Shown: positions 50,883 through 58,723 of the stretch, piece by piece
How positions within the stretch are numbered: position 1 is the stretch's first letter
How the letters are laid out: each line of letters opens with the position of its first letter
From: Chryseosolibacter sp964551035
GTDB taxonomy: Bacteria; Bacteroidota; Bacteroidia; Cytophagales; Cyclobacteriaceae
DNA: 64,000 bases
Direction of reading: 5' to 3'
Assembly: GCA_964551035.1 (NCBI GenBank)
Contig: CAZKBK010000003.1
Location: 124,001-188,000, forward strand
Notes under the pieces: generated by a model
The model's input: the letters and a program-made list of their open reading frames with translations, nothing else
Told to the model about the DNA's origin: nothing
Database searches by the model: none
Translations under genes and position numbers: made by a program

Positions 50883-52190
50883 TCAAAAATGAATTTGAAA
50901 GTTGGTGCCCTTCTCCCTGAGAATCTCCAGCCTTCCGCTCAATTGCCGGACGAATACGTCGATCAACTGCATACCAAACGAAACGCCTGCGCCGGGCGCG
51001 ATGTGGTCCGGGAGAGAGATCCCATCGTCAGCCACGGAAAGCAGGTATGAACCCTTGTGCTCCCTGAAGATCACGGTAATATTACCTTCCTTTCTCCCTC
51101 TGAACGCGTGCTTCAGCGCGTTGGTCATCACTTCATTGACGATCAATCCGCACATGATCGCGTTGTCAAGCTGGATCAGGGAGTGATCGAAAAAAGTATG
51201 CACTTTCAGCGAAAACTCGGTCGTCAGCCAGGTGGTTTGAAGATCCTGGACGAGCTTGCCGAGGTAATCCGAAATTTCCACCTTGTTGATGTTCTCCGAC
51301 TGAAGAAGCCGCTCGTGAATAAGGGCGATAGAGCGGATCTTTTCACGGGTGCCTTCCAGAAAACTCCGGATGTCATCCTGTTCGACATGAATGAGTTTCA
51401 GGTAAAGGATCGAGGAGATCAGTTGAAGGTTGTTCTTCACCCGATGGTGAATCTCTTTGATCAGCGCTTCCTTTTCGCGGACGGTATCCAGCAACTTTCT
51501 TTCCGCACCCAATCTTTCGGTAATATCCTCAGCCATCATCAAAAAATGGCTACCCTGGTCGATCATTCTGATCTGAACATCTGCATCAAACGAAGATCCG
51601 TCCTTTCGGGTGATCTTCAGTTTAAGGCTGATGAATTCCGTCTCGTTTCGGCGCAGGGAATTCAGCAGTGCGGCCAGGCCCAATTCATCAGGGAACTTGA
51701 ACAATTCCGTGAGGGAAAGACGCCTGAAGGCCTCGGCACGATAGCCGACATCCCGTGCGGCAGCGGCGTTGACGAAACTTATCCTGAGCGTGTCGGTAAA
51801 AACAATGATTCCCTGGCTAATTCCCTCCAGTGCGTCTTTGAAAACGCGGTTCATCAAAGGCGTATCTTTGGCCGGCGTCTCGGCCGGGCTAAAAATCAAT
51901 ATGCCGACATCCCTGTTTCGACGCCTGGCCGGGCGGTAGTGTACGCCCACCGGGATTCGCATGCCGTCACGGGTTATCGCCGTGGTCTGCATCGGTTTTT
52001 TTGTCCGCAACCTGCCGTTGAGCGCCACGAGGTCCGTCAACGAAAGCCTTTTTATCGCTGCGGATGAATACCCAAGAAAACCCAGGCCCATCGCGTTCAC
52101 ATCGAGGACCGACCTCGACTTGGGGTCAAACAGGACGATGGGAAACGGGTGTCCTTTCAGGAATTCGGACAGGCCTTTGGCGAGGAGCAT
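50883..52190 (-). CDS. PAS-containing sensor kinase (HisKA_2 / HWE-like class)
   Basis: A 435-residue soluble kinase. Two PAS domains (about 5-100 and 115-225) are followed by a HisKA_2 domain with IKEIHHRVKNNLQLISS, phosphoacceptor expected at H249, and an HATPase. There is no membrane segment, so the signal is cytoplasmic or passed by a partner. It is the first gene of a three-gene phosphorelay set (this kinase, receiver-PAS kinase, NarL-type regulator) with gaps of 8 bp. It is divergent from a WYL regulator across 214 bp. Confidence 0.92.
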   Translation of the reverse strand: MLLAKGLSEFLKGHPFPIVLFDPKSRSVLDVNAMGLGFLGYSSAAIKRLSLTDLVALNGRLRTKKPMQTTAITRDGMRIPVGVHYRPARRRNRDVGILIFSPAETPAKDTPLMNRVFKDALEGISQGIIVFTDTLRISFVNAAAARDVGYRAEAFRRLSLTELFKFPDELGLAALLNSLRRNETEFISLKLKITRKDGSSFDADVQIRMIDQGSHFLMMAEDITERLGAERKLLDTVREKEALIKEIHHRVKNNLQLISSILYLKLIHVEQDDIRSFLEGTREKIRSIALIHERLLQSENINKVEISDYLGKLVQDLQTTWLTTEFSLKVHTFFDHSLIQLDNAIMCGLIVNEVMTNALKHAFRGRKEGNITVIFREHKGSYLLSVADDGISLPDHIAPGAGVSFGMQLIDVFVRQLSGRLEILREKGTNFQIHF

Positions 52191-52404
52191 GGTAAAAGTG
52201 GCGCGTTATGACCCTCTAATTTATACCGGCCAGCCCATAAACCAAAAATTTATTACGGTGGCGAGCGCGCCCGACGCGACGGAACGCCCGATCCGAACCC
52301 CGCATTTATTTCATCCCGGATCGCGGATTTGTTTGGACACGGGTGAAAGAAAGCCTATAAAAAGTATATTTACCGAGTCAACCGATCGTCAGAAATCGTT
52401 TCAC

Positions 52405-53337
52405 ATGAAGGGAAAAAAAGCTCCGAAAAAAGAATCCATCATTCCGCAGGCAAAGCTCCTCCGCCTCTTCCAGATCATTGCGGTATTGAAGTCGGGGCAT
52501 TGGACCATCAAACAACTTGCTGAACGTTTTGATACCAGCGAGCGAACCATCTATCGCTACATCAACCTTCTTGAAGAAGTCGATTTTCTGATTGAAAAAG
52601 ATTTTGACAACCGGTATTTTATCATCACGTCGGAAGACGATCCCACGCAGGCCCAGTTCTCGTTGGAGGAGATGAAACTCATCAAAAAGCTGATCCAGTC
52701 CGGTACGGCCGATAATCCGCTAAAAAACCGGTTGCTGAAAAAGCTCTCGCTAAACTCCGAGCTGGACAGTGTGCCGCGCCTGTTTGTAAAAGCCCGCATC
52801 GGAAAATTTGTCGACGAACTTGCTGGCGCCATCAAAGCAAAACGTCAGGTTGTCCTGAGAAACTATCATTCGGCAAATAGCAATGAGATCCGCGACCGGC
52901 TTGTGGAGCCCATTCATTTTGGCGACAACTATCAGTCGGTCATGGCGCTGGACACCAGTGACAAGGTTTGCAAGCAATTCAAGCTCGACCGTGTCAGCGA
53001 GGTCGTTGCCATGGAAAAGGAGTTTCAGCACGAAGCGCTTCACCGCAAACATCAATCCGACATCTTCGGGTTTACCGGTGATGCGAGCACGTGGGTAACG
53101 TTGCACCTGAGCATGCGCGCCTACCTGCTCATGCGCGAGGAGTTCCCCCTTTCGGTGCCCTACCTCGACAAGCAGGAAAACGAATATGTATTCCATGGAC
53201 CGGTGGCCACGTTCGAGGGTGTCGGCCGGTTTGTTCTCGGGCTGATGGACGAGGTCCGCGTGGCGGCACCCGACGCGTTCAACGTTTTTCTCCAGCAAAA
53301 AATGGCAAACGCCTTCCGCGGCAAGGCGGAAGCATAA
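52405..53337 (+). CDS. HTH-WYL domain transcriptional regulator
   Basis: A 310-residue regulator. An N-terminal HTH_11-type winged helix (about 14-70, LLRLFQIIAVLKSGHWTIKQLAERFDTSERTIYRYINLL split over two helices) is followed by a WYL domain (about 130-230) in which the name motif appears in changed form, and a C-terminal WCX-like part. WYL regulators bind nucleotides or nucleic acid and often act in stress or defence. The frame is open upstream over the divergent kinase gene, but the ATG at 52405 begins the normal N-terminus. No defence genes are nearby; targets are unknown. Confidence 0.88.
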   Translation: MKGKKAPKKESIIPQAKLLRLFQIIAVLKSGHWTIKQLAERFDTSERTIYRYINLLEEVDFLIEKDFDNRYFIITSEDDPTQAQFSLEEMKLIKKLIQSGTADNPLKNRLLKKLSLNSELDSVPRLFVKARIGKFVDELAGAIKAKRQVVLRNYHSANSNEIRDRLVEPIHFGDNYQSVMALDTSDKVCKQFKLDRVSEVVAMEKEFQHEALHRKHQSDIFGFTGDASTWVTLHLSMRAYLLMREEFPLSVPYLDKQENEYVFHGPVATFEGVGRFVLGLMDEVRVAAPDAFNVFLQQKMANAFRGKAEA

Positions 53338-53343
53338 CGAAAG

Positions 53344-53377
53344 GACGACGAGAAGTCGCGGTTGACTCCTCGTCGTC
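53344..53377. terminator. Hairpin between convergent genes
   Basis: GACGACGAG (53344-53352) pairs with CTCGTCGTC (53369-53377). It lies between the ends of the WYL gene and the esterase gene. A T-run is missing on both sides, so termination is a guess from position. Confidence 0.45.
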
Positions 53378-53387
53378 GTCCCGAAGG

Positions 53388-56336
53388 CTACTTCACGGAC
53401 ACGCGTTCACTTAGGACCAACTCACCCTGCCTTACCGTGAGGACGTAAAGGCCCTGCCTCAGCGATCCGGTAGGCTCAATGCGAAAACCGTTTCTGACTT
53501 CGTCGGCGGTGAATTCCGAATTAAGAATTTCATTGCCGGTGAAGTCCATCAGGCTGATCGTCAGCGGAGCTTCACCATCGGTCTCCACGCGGACATTGAA
53601 CCCCCGCTTCGGCGCGGGGTTGGGGAAAACATCGAGATGGAGTTCAGGCTGGGTGGCGGACTCCACCGCATCCCCGGTCGCCGCCACTACCGCGGACGCG
53701 AGCGATGACTGAGGATTACCACTTCTGAAGGCTGACGCCGGGATGGTAATCCACGAGCCATTCGTGTCAGGCCCCTTGTATTGTACCGTGAGTGAATGCA
53801 CGCCATCGTAGTCGAAGAACTTTACAACGATGCGTCTGGCGCCCGCGCCCAGCGACCGGTTAGCGCCGGTAACGGTCTTGTTGCCATGCACACCGTCGTT
53901 GTTTACCACGATTGCCCCATCGAGTTCCACACGCGAACCGTCGCTCGAGGTTGTTCGGAACTGGTAGGTTCCCGCGTCGGCGACGTAGAGGTATCCGTCG
54001 AATTTGAAATTGAAATAGTCCTCTTGCGTCCGCGGCGACAGCGTTACAGCTGAAACGTGTCCGGTAAACTCCGGGACACCATTCCAGTTGATCTGGTCGA
54101 TATCGGTCCACGCCCCTGTCGTGTGTTCGTAGTAAAGTCCTTCAGCGTAGGTATCCGCCGTAGCCGTATTGCTGGGTGCGCTGAGGTTTCCATCCAGGTC
54201 TTCCGCCTTGACGACAAAGTCATAGACGTGGTTCAGGTCCAGGTCTGTAAGCGTAAATTGCGTGACTGGCGACCCCGTTGTTTTTGATTGGGTACCATAA
54301 TAGATCCGGTATTGCTTGATGCCCGTGTTGTCGGTCGACGCCGTCCAATTCAATGTGATGGTCTTGATACCGGTTTCCGCAGCAGTCAGGTTGGTGGGTG
54401 ACGTTGGCGCCTGCGTGTCACCGCTTGTATGCACCTGAAGCCAGGCGTTGGATGCTGAAGGCGTATAGTTGGACCGCCCCGTGTTGCTCACGGCCCTGAT
54501 CTTGTAGTGATACGTCGTTGAGGGTTCCAGTCCGGAATCCGTAAATGTCCTCACGTTGGGACCCGTCAGGGCGGGCATTTCCCACTTGGAGTATGTTGTA
54601 CCGCTGATCACCTGCCGCCGCCAGATCTCGAAACCCCCTTCGTTGGAGGCGTTCTCATTCCAGTTCAGTTTTACGGAAGTGGATGACATGACTTGTCCCG
54701 TAAAATTTGTGGGTGCGCTGATATTGACGGGCGCCTGATTGTTGAACACGACGTGTTTTGCGACGGAGGGTGGTGTCGGGCACATCGAGGCGTCCTTCAC
54801 GATGAGTGTATACGCGCCGTTTCCCGGGCACGGCCCACCCGAGCAATTACCCGCCGAGAATCGCACGTAGCGCGTGGTGTCATCGCGGCTGCCGGGAAGG
54901 TTTTGGAGCACGCCATTCTTGTACCAATAATAGTAAGCCGCGTTTGCCGTGGTGTATAAGTGCGCGTAGTTGTAGTTGTTGAGATCCCTGAGCAACACTG
55001 TGCCGGTTTGTTCGACGACCGGCGGGCCGGGATTCACGTCCGTGACGTTGACAGGGTCCGACCATTCATTCCAGTCTCCTGAAGACGGATTTTTAACCCT
55101 GCTGAAGCGCGCGCGGTAGGTTCCCGTGGTGGTCGCTTCGTACGTGGCAGCCGTGGCACCCGATATCGTCACGCCATTGCGTTGCCATTGATAAGCATGG
55201 AAGCCTTTGGCCACGGCCATCCTCACACCTTCTCCGGTCGTATGGCAAATGTTTGCCACGCCACCGAACACGTGAACGCGCGCCTTCGTCTGATCCAGCA
55301 TCCAACTGAAGAAGTCGGGTTCATTGTAGGCTGTGTTCCACACGCCATGGCCAAGGTTGGCATACATCGAATAGCGAACGTGCATACCCGCGGCGCGAAA
55401 GGTCCGGATGTAGTTCTCCGTTTTCGTGGGTGTGGGCGACACGTCCTGGCCGCCCTGAAATATCCAAAACGGAATGTGGGCAATGCTGGGCAATTGTTGC
55501 TGATTAATGACACCCGCTTCAGAGGGTGCCGACATGGGCAGCGCCGCGGCAAACAACCACGGCGCACGCTTCAGGGCTTCATAGACGGCGATGCCACCAT
55601 TGGACAGCCCATGAATGTAAATCCGGTCCGGATCGATGTTGTGTTTATTGACCAGTAACCGGATGAGACGGATCGCATCCTGGACCGTTCCGGCATACCA
55701 TCCGTTAAGGTTCTGTGGAAACAACACAAATCCGGGGAAAGCCCTGGGATGAAGCGTCGGGTCATCAGGAAGCCGCGACCCCGCGCGATTGCGCGCGTCA
55801 AGGTGTGGTTTCCCGCCGTGTAACAGATTATGGTCATTATTCAACAATTCCGATGTGGAAGTTGTGGGTGCCGGAGGATTGTTCGCGTTGGGATTATAGT
55901 TTCGGTCGTCATGGTAGCAGTTGTTGTCCCAGCAGTTTCCCCTTTCGCCAGCCCCATGCATCATGACCACCAGGGGGTACCCTTTCGAATAGCCAGGTTG
56001 ATACCCTCCCGGAAACAACAGCCGGTAGTTCATGATGAAGTAGTCGTTGTTGCCGCTTTTCTCGCGAAGATTGCCCTGCGTATAAGGGGAAGAGTCCCAC
56101 CCTGTCATGTCGCGGTAGGTATTGGTCCTGGTTCCCCCACTTTGCCGGTAGCTGAACGTCTTGTTCTCCTGCAGATAGTAGTATCGCGTCGCCGATTTTC
56201 GCAGACGGATGTCGAGGGTTCCGTAGGGCATGTTCGAATTATAAATATAGGAGGTGTCCACCTGCGCCTGGACACTGCAAGAAAGCAACAAGGCAATGCC
56301 GCCAAGCGCTGTCCTGAGGTAGTAAAGTTTTTTCAT
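53388..56336 (-). CDS. Large secreted esterase with Fn3, PA14 and T9SS sorting domains
   Basis: A 982-residue extracellular protein. Signal peptide to about residue 25 (SVQAQ). An alpha/beta-hydrolase of the PHB-depolymerase/feruloyl-esterase kind covers about 95-350: oxyanion-region MMHGAGERG, nucleophile S245 in HGLSNGG, acid D298 in GGQD, base H330 in LGHGVW. An Ig-like segment follows (about 355-440), two fibronectin type III domains (about 530-630 and 640-730), a PA14 domain (about 735-875) and a type A T9SS sorting domain (about 895-982, FPNPAP, LYVLTVRQGE). It should be exported by T9SS and bind or cut an ester-bearing polymer. The ATG at 56336 is fixed by the signal peptide. It follows a two-component pair on the same strand. 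Confidence 0.92.
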   Translation of the reverse strand: MKKLYYLRTALGGIALLLSCSVQAQVDTSYIYNSNMPYGTLDIRLRKSATRYYYLQENKTFSYRQSGGTRTNTYRDMTGWDSSPYTQGNLREKSGNNDYFIMNYRLLFPGGYQPGYSKGYPLVVMMHGAGERGNCWDNNCYHDDRNYNPNANNPPAPTTSTSELLNNDHNLLHGGKPHLDARNRAGSRLPDDPTLHPRAFPGFVLFPQNLNGWYAGTVQDAIRLIRLLVNKHNIDPDRIYIHGLSNGGIAVYEALKRAPWLFAAALPMSAPSEAGVINQQQLPSIAHIPFWIFQGGQDVSPTPTKTENYIRTFRAAGMHVRYSMYANLGHGVWNTAYNEPDFFSWMLDQTKARVHVFGGVANICHTTGEGVRMAVAKGFHAYQWQRNGVTISGATAATYEATTTGTYRARFSRVKNPSSGDWNEWSDPVNVTDVNPGPPVVEQTGTVLLRDLNNYNYAHLYTTANAAYYYWYKNGVLQNLPGSRDDTTRYVRFSAGNCSGGPCPGNGAYTLIVKDASMCPTPPSVAKHVVFNNQAPVNISAPTNFTGQVMSSTSVKLNWNENASNEGGFEIWRRQVISGTTYSKWEMPALTGPNVRTFTDSGLEPSTTYHYKIRAVSNTGRSNYTPSASNAWLQVHTSGDTQAPTSPTNLTAAETGIKTITLNWTASTDNTGIKQYRIYYGTQSKTTGSPVTQFTLTDLDLNHVYDFVVKAEDLDGNLSAPSNTATADTYAEGLYYEHTTGAWTDIDQINWNGVPEFTGHVSAVTLSPRTQEDYFNFKFDGYLYVADAGTYQFRTTSSDGSRVELDGAIVVNNDGVHGNKTVTGANRSLGAGARRIVVKFFDYDGVHSLTVQYKGPDTNGSWITIPASAFRSGNPQSSLASAVVAATGDAVESATQPELHLDVFPNPAPKRGFNVRVETDGEAPLTISLMDFTGNEILNSEFTADEVRNGFRIEPTGSLRQGLYVLTVRQGELVLSERVSVK

Positions 56337-56340
56337 AAGA

Positions 56341-56369
56341 ATGATTTTCCTGAGGATAAGGAAAATCAT
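56341..56369. repeat. 11-bp inverted repeat before the esterase start
   Basis: ATGATTTTCCT (56341-56351) and AGGAAAATCAT (56359-56369) are exact complements around 7 bp. The repeat ends 4 bp before the esterase start codon and 27 bp after the kinase stop codon. No T-run follows. It may be an operator or an mRNA hairpin that modulates initiation. Confidence 0.6.
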
Positions 56370-56395
56370 GCCCGCAACCGTGCATTGAAGCCGAC

Positions 56396-57763
56396 TCAGG
56401 AAACACCAGGCAGCGTCACGCGCAAAGAAGTGGTATCGCCCGGTATCGACTCGACCGACACGCCTCCATGATGCATCTGGAGAATTCTTTTTGCCAGGGA
56501 TAGCCCGATGCCATACCCTTTGATCTTACTGACGTTGCTGCCCCTGAAAAATGGAGTAAATATGCGGTTTATGTCTTCACCTGGAATGCCGGCGCCCGCG
56601 TTGACGAAATCCACAGAGATGATACTGTCGGTGACGCTCAGGGTTACCTTTACCGACTTGTCGGATGAGAACTTGCAGCCGTTGTCGATCAAATTCATGA
56701 AAACGATCTTGATCAATTGCTCGTCGCCGCGAACGATCAGCGATCGATCGCTGAGTGAGATCCCGAAGTGGATGTGAATGTGGTAATCGGGGTGAAGCGT
56801 TTCAATGTCGTGCTTGGCCTCCCAGAGCACTTCATCGACGCGGACATCGCTAAAATGTTTCTCGGGCGATTCAGCGCTGGTCTGTGCAAGGAGTAACAGC
56901 TGGTTCGCCAGCGCATTCAGCCCCTTCGCACTTTCTAAAAGAGAAACAAGTACTTCGGTATGCGGACTTTTAGTATCTGCCCGGATCAATGTCGCCTCAA
57001 TTTCAGCGACGATCAGGGCGATGGGTGTGCGCAATTCATGGGAGGCGTTGGCAATGAAATTCTTTTGACTGAGAAACGCTTCCTCCAGCCGGCTCAGCAT
57101 CCGGTTGAAGGTCTGGGCAAGTTTTTCCAGTTCATCGCTGCGGTCGCCTTCATCGAGCCGCCGGTTCAGGCTGACTTCGGTAATGCGATCGACCTCGTTG
57201 ACGATCCTGGAAACGGGTCTGAGGATGCGCCCCGCATAGAACCAGCCCGTCGCTGAAACGACGATGAGGCTGACAAAAAAGACCACGATCAGAATATTTC
57301 TCAGGTTTCGAAGCGCGTCATATCCATAGAGGTCAACAGCGGCGGCAACGACCTTGTAGTGCTCCCCGTTTTCCGAGAACAGGAAACCCAGTATCTCGTA
57401 TTCCCTGTATTCCATGCGCACATCCCGACCCTCCTCCAGGCGCGCCAAAAAACCGGCGTCAACGGAAATGACGCTGACGGAATCCGAGCGGTACAGTTCC
57501 CTGCCGTGCTCGTCGAACACGAGTATGAACTGGTTGGGAAGGCTGGCGGGGTTGTCCTTTTCCATTCTGCGAAGCAGGTCAGGATGCACTTCCCTGAATT
57601 CGATGAGAATATTTGCGGTGTTGATGCCGCGGTTCTTCAGACGCCGGCGAAAGTCAGACTCCCGGTAGCTAGCGGAGAAAAAGTATATCGCTACAGACGC
57701 GGCGGTAAGGATAAAGATTACGATCAGGAAGAAGGTGAACGTCAGCCGGGTCCTGATCTTCAT
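56396..57763 (-). CDS. Sensor histidine kinase, HAMP-containing (CusS/QseC type)
   Basis: A 455-residue membrane kinase. Two membrane helices (about 9-30 and 156-177) enclose a periplasmic sensor of about 125 residues. A HAMP linker follows (about 178-230), HisKA with H242 in NASHELRTPIA, and an HATPase with NLIDNGCKF, NAGAGI and GYGIGLSLAKRI. Its start overlaps the stop of the OmpR-type regulator by 4 bp (ATGA), so the pair is cognate. The secreted esterase gene lies 59 bp downstream and may be in the same transcript. Confidence 0.94.
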   Translation of the reverse strand: MKIRTRLTFTFFLIVIFILTAASVAIYFFSASYRESDFRRRLKNRGINTANILIEFREVHPDLLRRMEKDNPASLPNQFILVFDEHGRELYRSDSVSVISVDAGFLARLEEGRDVRMEYREYEILGFLFSENGEHYKVVAAAVDLYGYDALRNLRNILIVVFFVSLIVVSATGWFYAGRILRPVSRIVNEVDRITEVSLNRRLDEGDRSDELEKLAQTFNRMLSRLEEAFLSQKNFIANASHELRTPIALIVAEIEATLIRADTKSPHTEVLVSLLESAKGLNALANQLLLLAQTSAESPEKHFSDVRVDEVLWEAKHDIETLHPDYHIHIHFGISLSDRSLIVRGDEQLIKIVFMNLIDNGCKFSSDKSVKVTLSVTDSIISVDFVNAGAGIPGEDINRIFTPFFRGSNVSKIKGYGIGLSLAKRILQMHHGGVSVESIPGDTTSLRVTLPGVS

Positions 57764-58446
57764 ACATCGCTGCCAAAAATATATCCGAGGCCAACGCGCG
57801 TATGCACCAGTTTGGGTTCATAGTCGCGGTCGATCTTTCCCCGAAGAATGTTGATGTAAACTTCAACGACATTGGTACCGCTGTCGAATTTGAGTCCCCA
57901 GATCTTTTCAGCGAGTTCCGCGCGCGGAATTACGCGCCCGCGATTTTTCAGAAAATACTCCAGCAGAAGGAATTCGCGCGCGGTGAGGTGTATTTTCTTT
58001 CCGGAGCGAATGGCAATCTTCTTGTTGGTGTCGACCTGGAGGTTTGCGTCTTCGTACATGGGCGCCTGCGGCGCGGGACTATGCGCCCGCCGTTGCAGGG
58101 CCTTAAGGCGTGCGATGAGTTCCGCAAATTCGAAAGGCTTGAGAAGATAATCATCGGCTCCGGCTTCAAACCCGATGACTTTGTCTTCCGTCGTTCCTAG
58201 CGCCGTCAGCATCAGCACGGGCATATAGGCTTTTTTTTCCTTGATGCGCCTGCACAACTCCAGCCCACCTATCCCGGGAATGATCAGATCAAGAACAACC
58301 GCGTCATAGTCGTTTCCAAATGCCAATGCCTCGCCGCCAGTACTGTCATGCGCAACGTCCACACTATTGGACTGATCTTCCAGCACCTTCTTGATCAGCG
58401 ATGCAAGCTTCTCTTCGTCTTCAATTACCAGTATATTCATTTGCAT
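57760..58446 (-). CDS. Response regulator, OmpR/PhoB family
   Basis: A 228-residue regulator. Receiver domain (about 3-115) with phospho-Asp D53 and conserved Thr/Lys (MLTALG, YLLKPF); winged-helix effector domain (about 135-225; HLTAREFLLLEYF, IWGLKFDSGTNVVEVYI). It is the partner of the CusS-type kinase encoded just downstream. The ATG at 58446 is used; an ATG two codons later (58440) gives the commoner MNILVIEDE start. Confidence 0.94.
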   Translation of the reverse strand: MQMNILVIEDEEKLASLIKKVLEDQSNSVDVAHDSTGGEALAFGNDYDAVVLDLIIPGIGGLELCRRIKEKKAYMPVLMLTALGTTEDKVIGFEAGADDYLLKPFEFAELIARLKALQRRAHSPAPQAPMYEDANLQVDTNKKIAIRSGKKIHLTAREFLLLEYFLKNRGRVIPRAELAEKIWGLKFDSGTNVVEVYINILRGKIDRDYEPKLVHTRVGLGYIFGSDV

Positions 58447-58601
58447 TCATCTTTAAGAGTAAGACTCAATATCAACCTACACATTCGGGCCGCAGCAGCG
58501 GCGATGACAAAACTCAAAACGACAAAGGCACAGGCTTGAGCAAGGAATGTAAATTAATTCCTTTTTAATTCGTTAAGCAACAGTTTTGTCATGAACATAT
58601 C

Positions 58602-58609
58602 TAGTTTTG
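58602..58609 (+). promoter_or_regulatory. -7 element before a short terminated transcript
   Basis: TAGTTTTG fully matches TAnnTTTG, but the nearest TTTG upstream is only 13 bp away, shorter than the usual 19-20. A start near 58615 would yield a transcript of about 70 nt ending at the terminator 58655-58684. Confidence 0.35.
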
Positions 58610-58614
58610 CATCC

Positions 58615-58684
58615 CAAAGGTATTCCTGAGTTAGGGAGGTTGAAACCTCCCTGAAACCCATCGGCGGGGCCGTTGGGTTTTTTG
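58615..58684 (+). ncRNA. Candidate small RNA or attenuator upstream of the ClC gene
   Basis: The stretch holds two hairpins and no ORF: GGGAGGTT/AACCTCCC (58634-58641, 58644-58651), then a terminator. No plus-strand gene lies upstream (the neighbour at 58446 is divergent), so the terminator must belong to a short RNA or to the leader of the ClC gene, whose ATG is 40 bp further on. The CCTCC in the first hairpin resembles an anti-Shine-Dalgarno sequence. The 5' end is only predicted. Confidence 0.4.
58655..58684 (+). terminator. Strong terminator upstream of the ClC gene
   Basis: An 11-position stem (58655-58665 with 58669-58679, loop GGG) with one T-T mismatch is followed by TTTTTT. It works on the plus strand only. 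Confidence 0.85.
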
Positions 58685-58723
58685 TTGTATTTTCGTTAAA
58701 AGACTGACCATCACCCTGCAATC

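Noticed and set aside
51961..52404. In-frame upstream extension of the WYL regulator
   Set aside because: It overlaps the divergent kinase gene antisense and adds residues absent from the family; the ATG at 52405 begins the HTH domain normally.
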